Positions 48,607 through 59,336 of a stretch of DNA of 64,000 nt are shown in pieces. Numbering within the stretch: position 1 is the first letter of the stretch; every line of letters begins with the position of its first letter. The position numbers and the translations under genes were made by a program. The notes below the pieces were generated by a model. It was given only the letters and a program-made list of their open reading frames with translations, did no database searches and was not told the DNA's origin. The DNA comes from Limnohabitans sp. Rim47 (lineage in GTDB: Bacteria; Pseudomonadota; Gammaproteobacteria; Burkholderiales; Burkholderiaceae_C), in NCBI RefSeq assembly GCF_001517545.1, contig NZ_FBYA01000003.1:125128-189127 (forward strand). Reading direction: 5' to 3'.

Positions 48607-48886
48607 GGGGCGTTAGCTCAGTTGGTTAGAGCAGAGGACTCATAAAAATTGTGCACCGAGGCAGGAAACTCCTCGCGTGAATGGCGTCAAATTCGGTGAA
48701 AGCTAAGTGCAGCGATGCATACGCCAATGCCGAGCCAAGCGCAGTGAGAAATCACTGTGAAGGTGTAGAGACTAGACGGCGCCCGTCTAAGGCGAAAGCT
48801 ACGATGAAGGCATAGTCCAGGGAGTGGCGAAAGTCACACAAACCAGAATCCTTTGGTCCACGGTTCAAGTCCGTGACGCCCTACCA
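48607..48886 (+). tRNA. tRNA-Ile (anticodon CAT) interrupted by a group I intron
   Basis: Exons 48607-48643 and 48847-48886 join into a 77-base tRNA with encoded CCA. Acceptor ggggcgt pairs with acgccct (first pair G-U), D arm tagctcagttggttagagca, anticodon stem agga/tcct closing loop ctcataa, T arm cacgg/ccgtg. Anticodon CAT alone could be Met or the lysidine-modified Ile2; the arm sequence around the anticodon (gactcataa, ggtc) resembles E. coli ileX, and the known homologous intron of Azoarcus lies in tRNA-Ile(CAU), so Ile2 (reading AUA) is preferred. TilS would be needed to modify C34. Confidence 0.93.
48644..48846 (+). other. Group I intron (Azoarcus-type ribozyme, 203 bases)
   Basis: Inserted directly after the anticodon triplet CAT. 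The internal guide GTG (48651-48653) can pair with that exon CAT, leaving the standard U-G wobble at the 5' splice site. The intron ends in G (48846). Core: P2 hairpin cgagg/cctcg (48657-48675) capped by GAAA; P7 from gacta (48770-48774) and tagtc (48813-48817); P9 hairpin gtggc-gaaa-gtcac (48824-48837). No internal reading frame or endonuclease. The 3' half (from gtgtagagactagac) is, as I remember it, nearly the same as in the 205-base Azoarcus BH72 tRNA-Ile intron, subgroup IC3. It should self-splice. Confidence 0.93.
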
Positions 48887-48929
48887 CTTCTCTCTTTGAC
48901 TGTTCATAAACAGTGTCCACGCCAATCCC

Positions 48930-51782
48930 TCAGCCCGTATTTCTCAAGCCTGCCGCAATCCCGTTGATCGAGATGTGGATGCCGCGCTGCACCCGTTCGT
49001 CGGCCAAGCCCGCGCGGTAGCGGCGGATCAGCTCGACTTGGAGGTGGTGCAGAGGGTCAATGTACGGAAAACGGTGGCGAATCGAGCGGTCCAGTGCCGG
49101 GTTGCTGGCCAAGCGGTTCTTTTCACCGGTGATCTGGGCCAGGGCGTCCGCGGTGCGGTGCCATTCGGCTTCGATCGCGGTGAAGATTTTTTTCCGCAAA
49201 CGGCTGTCGCTGACCAGCTCGGCGTAACGCGAGGCCAGTGCCAAATCGCTCTTGGCCAAGACCATGTCCATGTTGGACAGCAGGGTGCGAAAGAACGGCC
49301 ATTGCCGGTACATCTTTTGCAGCAGGGCCAGCGCGGCTTTGCGTTCGGCCACTGTGGGCTTGTCCAGGTAGGCGGCCACCGCCGAACCAAAGCCCAGCCA
49401 GCCGGGCAAGGTCAGGCGGCATTGGCCCCAGCTGAAACCCCAAGGAATCGCCCGCAGGTCTTCGATTTTTTCGAGGGCTTTGCGCGAGGCGGGGCGTGAG
49501 CCGATGTTCAGCTGCGCCAGTTCTTTGAGTGGGGTTGCGCCAAAGAAGTACTCTGTGAAGCCGGGTGTTTCATAGACCAGGGCACGGTAGGCGTCCATGC
49601 TGGCTTCGGACAGTTCGGCTGCGGCGTCCAAAAAGGCCCGGGTGGCGGGCTTGGTCGGTTGCAGCAGTGTGGCTTCGAGCGTGGCGGCGACCAAGGTTTC
49701 GAGGTTGCGGCGGCCAATTTCGGGGTTGGCGTATTTGGAGCCGATGACTTCGCCTTGCTCGGTCAGGCGAATCTGGCCGCGCACGGTGCCCGGTGGCTGC
49801 GCCAAGATCGCTTGGTAGCTGGGGCCACCACCTCGGCCCACCGTGCCGCCACGGCCATGGAACATGCGCAAAGTAATGCCATGGCTGCTTTTGAGTTTGT
49901 CGAACAGTTCCACCAAAGCGATCTCGGCGCGGTAAAGCTCCCAGTTGCTGGTGAAGATGCCGCCATCTTTGTTGCTGTCTGAGTAGCCCAGCATGATGTC
50001 TTGCTCACCACCGGAGCGTTGCAGCAGCGCGGCCACACCCGGCAGGGCGTAAAAGTCGCGCATGATGGGGGCGGCATTGCGCAGGTCTTCAATCGTCTCA
50101 AACAGCGGCACCACGATCAGGTCGTTGCGAGCTTCCGCGTCGAGCGTGCCACGCAACAGCCCCGCTTCTTTTTGCAGCAACAACACTTCCAGCAAGTCGC
50201 TCACGGTTTCGGTGTGGCTGATGATGTAGTGGCGAATGGCTTGTTTGCCAAAGCTGGCCAGCATTTGCCGGGCCATTTCAAAAATCGCCAGTTCGGATGT
50301 GGCATGGGCGCTGTAGTCGGCGCCCGGCACGCGCAGCGGGCGGGCGTCGTTCAGCAGGCCCAGCAGCAGGGCTTGTTTGGCGTGTTCGTCGAGTTGGCTG
50401 TAGTTTTTTTCTACCCGCGCGGTGGTCAGCAGTTCGGCCACCACTTCTTCGTGTTTGTCCGAGCTTTGGCGCAGGTCCACGGTGGCCAGGTGAAAGCCGA
50501 ACACCTCAACCGCGCGGATCAGCGGGTGCAGGCGTTGGGCCGCAACGGCTTCGGCGTGGTGGCTGCACAGTGATGCCTCGATCACGCGCAGGTCTGCCAA
50601 AAATGCTTCGGCGTTGGCATAGGGGTTTTGCGGTGCCACGGCGTGGCGTGCTGCTTCGCCCCCAGTCAAGTGGGTTAGCGTGGCGGCCAAGCGGGCATAC
50701 ATGCCGGTCAGTGCCCGCCGATACGGCTCGTCCTGGCGGTGTTCGTTGGTATCAGGCGACTGCGCGGCCAAGGCCTGCATGTCGGGGCCAAAGGGCACCA
50801 GCATGGCCGACAGCGACAACTCGCTGCCCAAGAAATGCACTTCGGTCAGGTAGTGGCGCAGGGCCACATCGCTTTGGCGGGTTAGGGCGTGTGCCAATGT
50901 TTGCGCGGTCACATTGGGGTTGCCATCGCGGTCACCACCAATCCATTGGCCCATCCGCAAAAAGCTGGCAATGGGCTGCCCAGGCAGGGCTTCTTCAAGC
51001 TCGGCATACAGCTTGGGGATTTCGCGCAGGAAAGTGGCTTCGTAATAGCTCAGCGCGTTTTCAATTTCGTCGGCCACCGTGAGCTTGGTAAAGCGCAGCA
51101 AGCGGGTTTGCCACAGCTGCATCACGCGGGCGCGCATTTGCAACTCATTGGCCGCCAGCTCTTTGGGGCTCAGTGCGTCTTTGGCCGCATTGACGGCTGC
51201 AGCGCGTGCCTTGATGGCGTCGCGCTCGGTCAGCAGGTGGGCGATGTCGCGCTCGGCATCCAAAATACTTTTGCGCTGGACTTCGGTGGGGTGCGCGGTC
51301 AGCACCGGGGCCACGTAGCTGGTGGCCAGCATGTCTGAGATGCTTTTGGGCGTGATGCCCGCCCAGCGCAGGCGCTGAAGTGCCACATCGATGCTGCCTT
51401 CTTGGGTGTGACCCGCGCGTTCGTGGATGGCGCGGCGGCGAATGTGGTGGCGGTCTTCGGCCAGGTTGGCCAAGTGGCTGAAATACGTGAATGCGCGGAT
51501 CACGCTCACGGCTCGGTCGCCGGGCAGGCTTTTGAGCAGTTTTTTCAAGGCCTTGTCGGCCTCATGGTCGGCATCACGCCGAAATGCTACCGACAGCTTG
51601 CGTATCTGCTCGACCAGCTCATAGGCTTCAGGGCCTTCCTGCGTCCGGATCACGTCACCCAAGATGCGACCCAGTAGTCGGATGTCTTCAACCAAGGGCC
51701 GTTCGCTGTCGCGTTTTTCCGTGCGTTGGCTGGTGCGGGTTGTTTGGGTAGCGCCGAGAGTGTCTGGGGAGGCCTGTTTCAT
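48930..51782 (-). CDS. ppc: Phosphoenolpyruvate carboxylase
   Basis: Anaplerotic enzyme: PEP plus bicarbonate to oxaloacetate. 950 residues, normal length. Catalytic [12 protein letters not shown] with the essential His, [33 protein letters not shown], and the invariant C-terminal [10 protein letters not shown] whose amide end closes the active site. ATG 51782. Divergent from hemC over 140 bases. Confidence 0.98.
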   Translation of the reverse strand: MKQASPDTLGATQTTRTSQRTEKRDSERPLVEDIRLLGRILGDVIRTQEGPEAYELVEQIRKLSVAFRRDADHEADKALKKLLKSLPGDRAVSVIRAFTYFSHLANLAEDRHHIRRRAIHERAGHTQEGSIDVALQRLRWAGITPKSISDMLATSYVAPVLTAHPTEVQRKSILDAERDIAHLLTERDAIKARAAAVNAAKDALSPKELAANELQMRARVMQLWQTRLLRFTKLTVADEIENALSYYEATFLREIPKLYAELEEALPGQPIASFLRMGQWIGGDRDGNPNVTAQTLAHALTRQSDVALRHYLTEVHFLGSELSLSAMLVPFGPDMQALAAQSPDTNEHRQDEPYRRALTGMYARLAATLTHLTGGEAARHAVAPQNPYANAEAFLADLRVIEASLCSHHAEAVAAQRLHPLIRAVEVFGFHLATVDLRQSSDKHEEVVAELLTTARVEKNYSQLDEHAKQALLLGLLNDARPLRVPGADYSAHATSELAIFEMARQMLASFGKQAIRHYIISHTETVSDLLEVLLLQKEAGLLRGTLDAEARNDLIVVPLFETIEDLRNAAPIMRDFYALPGVAALLQRSGGEQDIMLGYSDSNKDGGIFTSNWELYRAEIALVELFDKLKSSHGITLRMFHGRGGTVGRGGGPSYQAILAQPPGTVRGQIRLTEQGEVIGSKYANPEIGRRNLETLVAATLEATLLQPTKPATRAFLDAAAELSEASMDAYRALVYETPGFTEYFFGATPLKELAQLNIGSRPASRKALEKIEDLRAIPWGFSWGQCRLTLPGWLGFGSAVAAYLDKPTVAERKAALALLQKMYRQWPFFRTLLSNMDMVLAKSDLALASRYAELVSDSRLRKKIFTAIEAEWHRTADALAQITGEKNRLASNPALDRSIRHRFPYIDPLHHLQVELIRRYRAGLADERVQRGIHISINGIAAGLRNTG

Positions 51783-51922
51783 TGGAATTGTTTCAGTGAA
51801 AGTGGGTTTGGCTGAGGCGTGCCGAGGCTTGTGGTCTCGTTACCTCATGCTAGCATCGCCCGTGCTCCATTAATTACCAATTGGTTTCATCGTGATGAGG
51901 CCTATTCAACGAGAAATTCAAC

Positions 51923-52840
51923 GTGTCTTCGACTTCTGCCCCCTCCATCGTGATTGCTACCCGTGAAAGCCGTTTGGCGCTTTGGCAAGCAGAGCATGTC
52001 AAAGCCCTGCTTGAGGGTTTGGGTTGTCGTGTCAGCCTGCTGGGCATGACCACGCAAGGTGACCAGATCCTGGACCGCAGTCTGAGCAAGGTCGGCGGCA
52101 AGGGCTTGTTTGTCAAGGAACTCGAAGTGGCCCTGCAGGAGGGGCGTGCCGACATTGCCGTGCATTCCCTGAAGGACGTGCCCATGGACATGCCCGAAGG
52201 ATTTGATCTGGCCTGTGTGATGGAGCGCGAAGACCCCCGCGATGCTTGGGTGTCTGCCGCTTATGCCCGTCTGGAAGACCTGCCACAAGGCGCGGTGGTG
52301 GGCACATCGAGTTTGCGTCGCACGGTGTTACTGCGCGCTTTGCGCCCCGATTTGAAGATCGAACCCTTGCGCGGCAATCTGGACACCCGTTTGCGCAAAC
52401 TCGACGAAGGCCAATACGCAGGCATTGTGTTGGCCGCTGCGGGCCTCAAGCGGCTGGGTTTGACCCAGCGCATTCGGCATATTTTTGAAACTGACCAGAT
52501 GCTGCCAGCAGCCGGCCAAGGTGCTTTGGGCATTGAAATTCGCAGTGAACGTGCAGATTTGCGCGCTTTGCTGGGCCCGTTGGCCGACACGCCATCGTGG
52601 CGGCGGGTGGCAGCCGAGCGTGCCGTGAGCCGAGCCATGGGCGGCAGTTGCTCCATGCCTTTGGCGGCCCACGCCACCATCGAAGGCGGCGTGCTCAAGC
52701 TGCGTGCCGCTTGGGGCGACCCGGAGGGCGCGACCGTGTTGGTCACTGCCAATGACGAGGCGCCGGTGGCTGACCTGCCCGATGCAGAGGCTCTGGGCCT
52801 GCGCGTGGCCCAAGCTTTGCGCCAGGCTGGCGCGCATTGA
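51923..52840 (+). CDS. hemC: Porphobilinogen deaminase (hydroxymethylbilane synthase)
   Basis: Polymerises four porphobilinogens in haem synthesis. 305 residues from GTG 51923. Seen: [14 protein letters not shown], catalytic Asp in [30 protein letters not shown], and the dipyrromethane-cofactor Cys in [13 protein letters not shown]. First gene of hemC-hemD-hemX-hemY. Confidence 0.97.
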   Translation: MSSTSAPSIVIATRESRLALWQAEHVKALLEGLGCRVSLLGMTTQGDQILDRSLSKVGGKGLFVKELEVALQEGRADIAVHSLKDVPMDMPEGFDLACVMEREDPRDAWVSAAYARLEDLPQGAVVGTSSLRRTVLLRALRPDLKIEPLRGNLDTRLRKLDEGQYAGIVLAAAGLKRLGLTQRIRHIFETDQMLPAAGQGALGIEIRSERADLRALLGPLADTPSWRRVAAERAVSRAMGGSCSMPLAAHATIEGGVLKLRAAWGDPEGATVLVTANDEAPVADLPDAEALGLRVAQALRQAGAH

Positions 52841-52855
52841 CCCTTCAAAAATCGC

Positions 52856-53638
52856 ATGGCTGAAACCTCTGTGGTGATCGTCACCCGGCCAGAGCGTGAG
52901 GCCGAGTCTTGGGCAGCGGCCTTGCTCGCTTGTGGTGTTCGCACCGACATCCTTTCCCTGATTCAGATCGCCCCTTTGCCCGATGCATCGGCTTTGCGTG
53001 CCGCTTGGTCCAACGTGCCCCGGCATTTGGCAGTGATGTTTGTGAGCGCCAATGCGGTGCGGTTTTTCATGGCTGAGCGACCTGCGGGGCTCGGCCTGCA
53101 AGCTTGCCGTGCCTGGTCTACCGGGCCTGGCACCCATGCCGCCTTGTTGGCCTGCGGTTGGCCAGCAGATCAAATCGATTCGCCCGATGCCGACGCAACT
53201 CAGTTTGATTCGGAGGCCTTGTGGACGCTGGTTGCAGGGCGCGTGCAATCAACAGAGCGGGCTTCGGTGCTGATTGTTCGCGGGGCCGATTCCCAGGGTC
53301 AGTTGGCCGGGCGTGACTGGTTGGCACAAAAACTGGCAGACGCTGGCGTTCAGGTGACGCAAGCCGTGGCTTATGTGCGCCAGACCCCCGTGCTGTCGCC
53401 CAGCCAAAAGCAAAGGGCTGCGCAAGCGATGACCGATGGCAGCTGGTGGTTGTTCAGCAGCTCTGAGGCGGCGCATCACCTGTTGCAGCTTTGCCCTGAT
53501 CTGCCATTGGGGCAGGCCAGAGCGTTGGCCACGCACCCCCGCATTGCCCAAAGACTGTGTGCCATGGGCTGGGGGCGGGTGGATACGGTGCCCGCAGGTC
53601 TGGAAGCACAAGCCGAGTCTATAAAATCGCTCACATGA
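52856..53638 (+). CDS. hemD: Uroporphyrinogen-III synthase
   Basis: Closes hydroxymethylbilane to uroporphyrinogen III. 260 residues; poorly conserved family, recognised by TRPEREAESWAAAL, FVSANAVRFFM, STGPGTHAALLACG and the operon position. 15 bases after hemC and overlapping hemX by ATGA. Confidence 0.9.
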   Translation: MAETSVVIVTRPEREAESWAAALLACGVRTDILSLIQIAPLPDASALRAAWSNVPRHLAVMFVSANAVRFFMAERPAGLGLQACRAWSTGPGTHAALLACGWPADQIDSPDADATQFDSEALWTLVAGRVQSTERASVLIVRGADSQGQLAGRDWLAQKLADAGVQVTQAVAYVRQTPVLSPSQKQRAAQAMTDGSWWLFSSSEAAHHLLQLCPDLPLGQARALATHPRIAQRLCAMGWGRVDTVPAGLEAQAESIKSLT

Positions 53639-54675
53639 CCTCCAAGCCCGAATCCGCATCTTCCATTGTCGAGCCTGTGGCTACGACCTCCCGGCTCGTG
53701 CTTCGGGGCTGGTGGTTGGCTTTGGGCGTGGCCTGCTTGGCTTTGCTGGTGTCTGTTTTGCTGTGGCAAAAGCTGTCGCGGATTCAGGAGCAGTTGGCGC
53801 GGCAAAGCGCCGATGCCGGGCAGCAATCCATGGAAGCCAAAGCCTGGGCCAAGCAAGCACAAGAAACCGTGAAAGACAGCGCGGCTCGGCTGACGCTGTT
53901 GGAAACCCGCTTGGGCGAGGTGGCATTGCAACGCGGGCAGCTGGAGGAGTTGATCCAAAGTCTGTCGCGGTCGCGCGATGAAAATTTGGTCGTGGACATT
54001 GAAGCGGCGTTGCGCATGGCCCAGCAGCAGGCGCAGTTGACGGGCAGCATGGAGCCCCTGCTGGCTGCGCTCAAGTCGGCGCAGTTGCGTGTGCAGCGGG
54101 CCGCACAGCCCCGATTGGCGCCGGTGCTCCGCGCCCTTGAAAAAGATCAGGAACGATTGAACACCACGGCAGTGTTTGATTTGCCCGGTTTGCTCATCAA
54201 ATTGGATGAAGGCGTGGCCTTGGTGGATGGCTTGGTGCTGGCCAATCAGGAATTGCCCACCGTGGCGATGAACCGGTCTGTGGCCCAAGAGGGTGCTGGC
54301 GGGCCTGCGCCCTCTTGGTGGCTGGCCGGCTTGATGCAGTTTGCCGATCAGATCAAGGGTTTGGTGCGGGTGAGTCGCATCGAGCTGCCTGAAGCCGCGC
54401 TGATGTCCCCTGAGCAAGGGTTTTTCTTGCGCGAAAACCTCAAGCTCAAATTGCTCAATGCCCGACTGGGCTTGCTGGCACGCCAAAAAGATGCGGCCCG
54501 CGCCGACCTGGCTTCTGCCGCCGTGACCGTTCGTCGCTATGCCGATGCTTCGTCGCGCAAAACCACCCAGTTGCTTCAGTTGCTGGAGCAATCCGGAACC
54601 CAATTAAAAGCCGGCGAGATGCCGCGCCTGGAAGGGTCGTTGACGGCATTGTCCACTGCGGCCGCGGGAAGGTAA
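53635..54675 (+). CDS. hemX: HemX-like membrane protein
   Basis: 346 residues. Short cytoplasmic N-terminus, one membrane helix at about 24-44 (WWLALGVACLALLVSVLLW), then a long coiled coil and a helical HemX domain (SWWLAGLMQFADQIKGLVRV). Often mis-labelled uroporphyrin-III C-methyltransferase, but no methylase motif is present. Exact role unknown; its operon position suggests a part in organising haem enzymes at the membrane. Start overlaps the hemD stop. Confidence 0.85.
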   Translation: MTSKPESASSIVEPVATTSRLVLRGWWLALGVACLALLVSVLLWQKLSRIQEQLARQSADAGQQSMEAKAWAKQAQETVKDSAARLTLLETRLGEVALQRGQLEELIQSLSRSRDENLVVDIEAALRMAQQQAQLTGSMEPLLAALKSAQLRVQRAAQPRLAPVLRALEKDQERLNTTAVFDLPGLLIKLDEGVALVDGLVLANQELPTVAMNRSVAQEGAGGPAPSWWLAGLMQFADQIKGLVRVSRIELPEAALMSPEQGFFLRENLKLKLLNARLGLLARQKDAARADLASAAVTVRRYADASSRKTTQLLQLLEQSGTQLKAGEMPRLEGSLTALSTAAAGR

Positions 54676-54681
54676 GACCGC

Positions 54682-55977
54682 ATGCGCGCAGCTCTTTGGC
54701 TCATCAGTTTGTTTTCTTTGGCTGCGGCTGCAGCGTGGCTGGCTTGGCACAACAACGGCACAGTGGCCTTGTTCTTGATGTCTTACAGGGTCGACTTTTC
54801 ACTCAATTTGGTTTTGTTGGTGCTGGGCCTTGTGGTGATGGTGGTGGTGTTGGCTCAGCAGGCGTTGTCGGCCTTGCTGTCTTTGCCCAAGCACGCACAC
54901 CGCTGGCGCTTGCAGCAAAAAGAAAGGGCTGCTCACGCCGCGCTGCTCGAGTCGATCAGCAGCTTCATGGCTGGGCGGTTTTTGCGAGCCCGCAAAGCAG
55001 CTCAAACGGCGCTAGAAAAGGAGGCGCATTTGAACGATGCTGGCCTTCACCTAGACCATGCGGTTTCCTTGCGCACCTTGTCGCACATCATGGCGGCCGA
55101 GTCGGCACACGCGTTGCAAGACCGCGTGTTGCGTCAATCGCATTTGCAGGCAGCCCTAGAAACGGCCAAACAAGGCGCTGTTTATGAGCGCCAGACTTTG
55201 ACCGATGGGGCTCAATTGCGTGCAGCCCGTTGGTTGCTTGATGACCGAGATGCCTCCGGCAGTTTGGACCTTTTGAAGGCGTTGCCCAATGCGACCGGGC
55301 GTCGCGTGGTGGCCATGCGCATGCAGCTGAAGGCTGCTCGATTGGCAGGGCAACCCGCGCTGGCTTTGGACACCGCTGTTTTGCTCGCCAAACACCGTGC
55401 GTTCACGCCGTCAACTGCTGACAGTATGGTGCGCGGCCTGATCTTGGCATGGTTGTCGAACATGCACGATACCGACGCTCTTGAGCGTTGGTGGCTCAAT
55501 TTGAGCCCCGTACAACGCGCTAGGCCGGATATTGCTGCGGAAGCCGCTTTGCGTTTTGTGGCTTTGGGTGGTTCGGGTGCGGTGGCCAGGCCATGGCTCC
55601 AGCCTTTGTGGGCACCTTTGCAGTCGCAGCAGTCCAGTTGGACGCCCGATCAGTTGGCTCGCATGGTCCAAGCCATGGAGGCCAGTTTGTCAGATGCCCA
55701 GGCGCCTGATTCCCGGCAATGGCTGGCCCGCATCGAAGCGACTCAGCAAGCCCAGCCTCAAGATGCGCGATTGCAGTATCTGGCTGGCATGGTGTGCCTG
55801 CGCCACCAGCTGTGGGGCAAGGCACAAAGTCTTTTGAGCCAAGCGGTCAAGGGTTTGCAAACCCCCGCCTTGAAGCGTCGGGCTTGGTGTGCTCTGGCTG
55901 AATTGGCCGAACAACGCCAAGAGCCTATTGCGGCAGCGCAGGCTTGGAAACAGGCTGCCTTGGTGGCCCATCCCTGA
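54682..55977 (+). CDS. hemY: HemY-like membrane TPR protein
   Basis: 431 residues. Two N-terminal membrane helices (ALWLISLFSLAAAAAWLAWH and NLVLLVLGLVVMVVVLAQQ), then the HemY_N region with SISSFMAGRFLRARKAAQTA and TPR-like helices to the end. Proteobacterial HemY, not the protoporphyrinogen oxidase of the same name in Bacillus. Seven bases after hemX; last gene of the haem operon. Confidence 0.88.
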   Translation: MRAALWLISLFSLAAAAAWLAWHNNGTVALFLMSYRVDFSLNLVLLVLGLVVMVVVLAQQALSALLSLPKHAHRWRLQQKERAAHAALLESISSFMAGRFLRARKAAQTALEKEAHLNDAGLHLDHAVSLRTLSHIMAAESAHALQDRVLRQSHLQAALETAKQGAVYERQTLTDGAQLRAARWLLDDRDASGSLDLLKALPNATGRRVVAMRMQLKAARLAGQPALALDTAVLLAKHRAFTPSTADSMVRGLILAWLSNMHDTDALERWWLNLSPVQRARPDIAAEAALRFVALGGSGAVARPWLQPLWAPLQSQQSSWTPDQLARMVQAMEASLSDAQAPDSRQWLARIEATQQAQPQDARLQYLAGMVCLRHQLWGKAQSLLSQAVKGLQTPALKRRAWCALAELAEQRQEPIAAAQAWKQAALVAHP

Positions 55978-56065
55978 GGTTTTGTTGGGTACTTCAAGGA
56001 GGGGCATTCTCGTCCTCGGTTGCTGGCACTCCAGCAGACGGTGCTTTCATGCCTTCGATGCACAT

Positions 56066-56092
56066 GGATACCCGGTCAAGCCGGGCATGACA
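56066..56092. repeat. Dispersed palindromic repeat, copy 2
   Basis: ggata-cccgg-tcaag-ccggg-catgaca: 5-bp stem with a 5-base loop, in opposite orientation to the copy at 20006-20033. Shared parts are the tgtca end, the C/G stem, the cttga loop and the tcc end. It lies between hemY and rne, 89 bases past the hemY stop. Confidence 0.6.
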
Positions 56093-56170
56093 AAGTTCTT
56101 AAAGCCGGCTAGCCACAGTTCAAGACGGTTAAGCCAAAGCGATTGATACGGTTTTGAGTGAACGAAAAAA

Positions 56171-56191
56171 AACCGGGCCATGAGCCCGGTT
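56171..56191 (-). terminator. Terminator of rne
   Basis: aaccgggc / gcccggtt stem with 5-base loop, followed on the minus strand by a run of eight T. It lies 35 bases past the rne stop and can also stop hemY read-through weakly. Confidence 0.88.
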
Positions 56192-56225
56192 CTTTGTCAA
56201 GCGCTCAAGCACTTGATGGGTTGGA

Positions 56226-59200
56226 TCAGAACGGCAAGTTCATGTCCTTCAGGTCTTTGCGTGTTTCCACCAAAACCAAGGGGCCTTCATTCAAGACAAC
56301 AGCGGGTGGGCGTTCACGCGGTACGCGAACCGGCTTTGGTTCTGCTGAAATGGCGGCCTGAACGGCTGCCACTTTGCCTGCGTCAGAGTTCACCCAAACC
56401 AAACCGGAGCCTTGCGCCACTTGGTGCAGGCTGTCGATTTGCAGGGTGTAGCTGGCCACAGAAGGCAAGCCAGGGCGCGTTGCCTCTGATGCGGTTACCA
56501 CTGCTGCGGGTGCAGCAGTGGGTGCAGCAGGTGGCGCGATGGCAACAGGTGCGGCCACAGGTGCGGCCACAGGTGCGGCAACAGCGGCAGGCGCTTCAAC
56601 CACAGGCGCAGACACTAGCGGGGCAATGACCACGGGTGCGGCAGACACTTCGGTGTTGGCAACAGAGGTTTCGGCAACGGGTGCTGCAACTGTTGCGGCC
56701 ATTGGTATGGTTGCGGCTTGCTGTGCACGCTCAAAGTAAGAGCGTGATGCAGGACGGTCTTCGCCAGTGGCTTGCGTGGCATGTGCGGCTGGCGCCGTGG
56801 CTGTGGTGTCCGTATTCAAGTTGCCTTGAGTTTCCTCGCCAGTGCTGTCCTGGCGTGGCTCGCCTGCGCGTTCGCGGCGGTCACGGCCGTAGCGGTCACG
56901 CGAGCGGCGCTCACGGCGTTCGCCGTTGTTTTCAGACCCTGCACCACCTTCTTGAGGTGCGTTGGCTTCTTGCCCTTGGGCGGCGATCACTCCGGATTCG
57001 GGGGCACTGGCATCGCTGGACGCGGTGTCTGCTTGGCGGCGTTCACCACCACGCTCGCCACGTTCACGACGGCCTTCGCCACCGCGCTCACCACGTTCAC
57101 GGCGGCCTTCGCCACGGGGTGCGCGTTCATTGCGCACTTCGGTGCCATCGACGCTCAGCTCGGGCTGCGCATCGCTGCGGTCTTCGTTTCGGCTTTCATT
57201 GCGGTTGTCGCTGCGACCATCACGACGGGCTTCACGGGGCGCACGCTCGCCAGCAGGCCGCTCTGCGCGTTCACCACGCTCAGAACGTTCGCCGCGTGCG
57301 GGACGGGCTTCGCCTTCGCGCAATTCATTGCGACCCTCTGATCGGCCTTCGCTGCGTTCACCGCGGCCTTCGCCACGGCGACCGCCTTCGCGGGGTGCGC
57401 GAATCTCGCCTGCGGTGCCTTCGCTGCGCTCGCCACGGCGGCCATCGCGGCCACCACGGCGGCCATCGCGACCGCCTTCACGGCGTTCGCCATCGCGACC
57501 ACCTTCGCGGCTTTCATTGCGGCGTTCACCGTTGCGGCCTTCGCGTGACTTGTCGTCTTTTTTGCCCACGGTGGCTGGCGCTGCTTCAGTGGCGCTGCCA
57601 CCGAACAGGTTTTTCAGCCAGCCAAAGAAACCGCCTGTGGCTGCCGGAGCGGCCACGGGTGCTGCTGCTGCCTTACGGGCAGGTTTGGCTGCGGCCACCG
57701 GGGCTTCTGGCTTGACTGGCGCGATCGGCGCTGGCGCATCGGGCAAAACACCCTTGATGACTGGCGTTTGCTTGTTGGTCGGCTCTTGCGAACGGCGCGT
57801 CACAGTGGTGGCGTCTTCGATCTCGTCGGCCATCTTGTAGCTGGCTTCGATGCGGTCCAAGCGTGGATCGTCGTGCTTCAAACGCTCGAGTTTGTAATGC
57901 GGCGTTTCCAGCGACTTGTTGGGCACCAGCAGCACGTTGATGCGTTGCTGCAGTTCGATCTTGGCGATCTCGGAGCGCTTTTCGTTCAGCAAGAAAGACG
58001 CCACTTCGACAGGCACTTGGGCGTGCACAGCGGCGCTGTTGTCCTTCATGGACTCTTCCTGGATGATGCGCAGAATTTGCAGCGCCGAGCTTTCGGTGTC
58101 GCGGATGTGGCCAGCGCCGCCGCAACGTGGGCAGGGGATGGACGCACCTTCGGACAAGGCGGGCTTCAAGCGCTGGCGGCTCATTTCCATGAGGCCGAAC
58201 TTGCTGATGGTGCCAAACTGCACGCGGGCACGGTCTTGGCGCAGGGCGTCGCGCAAGCGGTTTTCCACTTCGCGGCGGTTTTTGCTCTCTTCCATATCGA
58301 TGAAGTCGATCACGATCAGGCCGCCCAAATCGCGCAGGCGCATCTGGCGGGCCACTTCATCAGCAGCTTCGAGGTTGGTGCGGGTGGCGGTTTCTTCAAT
58401 GTCGCCGCCCTTGATGGCGCGGGCCGAGTTCACGTCCACCGACACCAAAGCTTCGGTGTGGTCGATCACGATGGCGCCGCCCGAAGGCAGTTGCACGGTG
58501 CGGGCATAGGCCGATTCGATCTGGTGTTCGATCTGGAAGCGGCTGAACAGCGGTGCGTCGTCGCGGTAGCGCTTCACGCGGTTCGCAAACTCAGGCATGA
58601 CGTGGCTCATGAACTGCTGAGCCTGGTCATAGATGTCATCGGTGTCGATCAGGATGTCGCCGATGTCGTTGTTGAAATAGTCGCGAATCGCGCGGATGAC
58701 CAGCGACGATTCTTGGTAAATCAGGAATGCACCTTTGCCGCCTTTGGAGGCGCCATCGATGGCGGTCCAGAGCTTGAGCAGGTAGTTCAGGTCCCACTGC
58801 AATTCGGGCGCGGAACGGCCAATGCCTGCGGTGCGCGCGATGATGGACATGCCTTTGGGATATTCCAGCTGGTCCATGGCTTCTTTGAGCTCGGCCCGGT
58901 CGTCACCTTCGATGCGGCGGCTGACGCCACCGCCACGCGGGTTGTTGGGCATGAGCACCACATAACGTCCAGCCAGGCTGACGAAAGTAGTGAGGGCTGC
59001 ACCCTTGTTGCCGCGCTCTTCTTTTTCGACCTGCACCAAGAGGGACTGGCCTTCTTTGATGACGTCCTGGATGCGGGCTTGGCTGACGGATACGCCTTCG
59101 GCAAAGTATTGGCGGGAGATTTCCTTGAAGGGCAAAAAGCCGTGGCGGTCTTCGCCGTAGTCCACAAAGCAGGCTTCGAGCGAGGGCTCGACACGGGTCA

Positions 59201-59336
59201 CCACCGCTTGGTAGATGTTGCCCTTGCGCTGTTCGCGGCCTTCGATTTCGATTTCGTAGTCGAGGAGTTTTTGTCCATCGACGATGGCCAGGCGGCGCTC
59301 TTCAGCTTGCGTGGCGTTGATCAGCATCCGTTTCAT
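56226..59336 (-). CDS. rne: Ribonuclease E
   Basis: Main endoribonuclease for mRNA decay and rRNA/tRNA processing. 1036 residues. S1 domain from about 35 ([20 protein letters not shown]), catalytic Asp in VDVNSARA (about 299) and VIDFIDMEE (about 341), Zn-link CPRCGGAGH near 402-405. At about 568-578 [13 protein letters not shown] is an amphipathic segment in the place of E. coli's membrane anchor. Then a low-complexity scaffold: Arg/Gly/Glu repeats ([18 protein letters not shown]) to about 830 and an Ala/Val/Pro stretch near 930-965, ending with a short conserved tail. ATG 59336 ([13 protein letters not shown]). Divergent from rluC as in E. coli. Confidence 0.97.
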   Translation of the reverse strand: MKRMLINATQAEERRLAIVDGQKLLDYEIEIEGREQRKGNIYQAVVTRVEPSLEACFVDYGEDRHGFLPFKEISRQYFAEGVSVSQARIQDVIKEGQSLLVQVEKEERGNKGAALTTFVSLAGRYVVLMPNNPRGGGVSRRIEGDDRAELKEAMDQLEYPKGMSIIARTAGIGRSAPELQWDLNYLLKLWTAIDGASKGGKGAFLIYQESSLVIRAIRDYFNNDIGDILIDTDDIYDQAQQFMSHVMPEFANRVKRYRDDAPLFSRFQIEHQIESAYARTVQLPSGGAIVIDHTEALVSVDVNSARAIKGGDIEETATRTNLEAADEVARQMRLRDLGGLIVIDFIDMEESKNRREVENRLRDALRQDRARVQFGTISKFGLMEMSRQRLKPALSEGASIPCPRCGGAGHIRDTESSALQILRIIQEESMKDNSAAVHAQVPVEVASFLLNEKRSEIAKIELQQRINVLLVPNKSLETPHYKLERLKHDDPRLDRIEASYKMADEIEDATTVTRRSQEPTNKQTPVIKGVLPDAPAPIAPVKPEAPVAAAKPARKAAAAPVAAPAATGGFFGWLKNLFGGSATEAAPATVGKKDDKSREGRNGERRNESREGGRDGERREGGRDGRRGGRDGRRGERSEGTAGEIRAPREGGRRGEGRGERSEGRSEGRNELREGEARPARGERSERGERAERPAGERAPREARRDGRSDNRNESRNEDRSDAQPELSVDGTEVRNERAPRGEGRRERGERGGEGRRERGERGGERRQADTASSDASAPESGVIAAQGQEANAPQEGGAGSENNGERRERRSRDRYGRDRRERAGEPRQDSTGEETQGNLNTDTTATAPAAHATQATGEDRPASRSYFERAQQAATIPMAATVAAPVAETSVANTEVSAAPVVIAPLVSAPVVEAPAAVAAPVAAPVAAPVAIAPPAAPTAAPAAVVTASEATRPGLPSVASYTLQIDSLHQVAQGSGLVWVNSDAGKVAAVQAAISAEPKPVRVPRERPPAVVLNEGPLVLVETRKDLKDMNLPF

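Noticed and set aside
48644..48846. Insertion sequence or tRNA pseudogene instead of an intron
   Set aside because: The exons rejoin into a complete tRNA and the insert has ribozyme core elements and no transposase or target duplication.
53635..54675. Uroporphyrinogen-III C-methyltransferase activity for HemX
   Set aside because: No SAM-dependent tetrapyrrole methylase motifs are present; only a membrane helix and coiled-coil/HemX domain.
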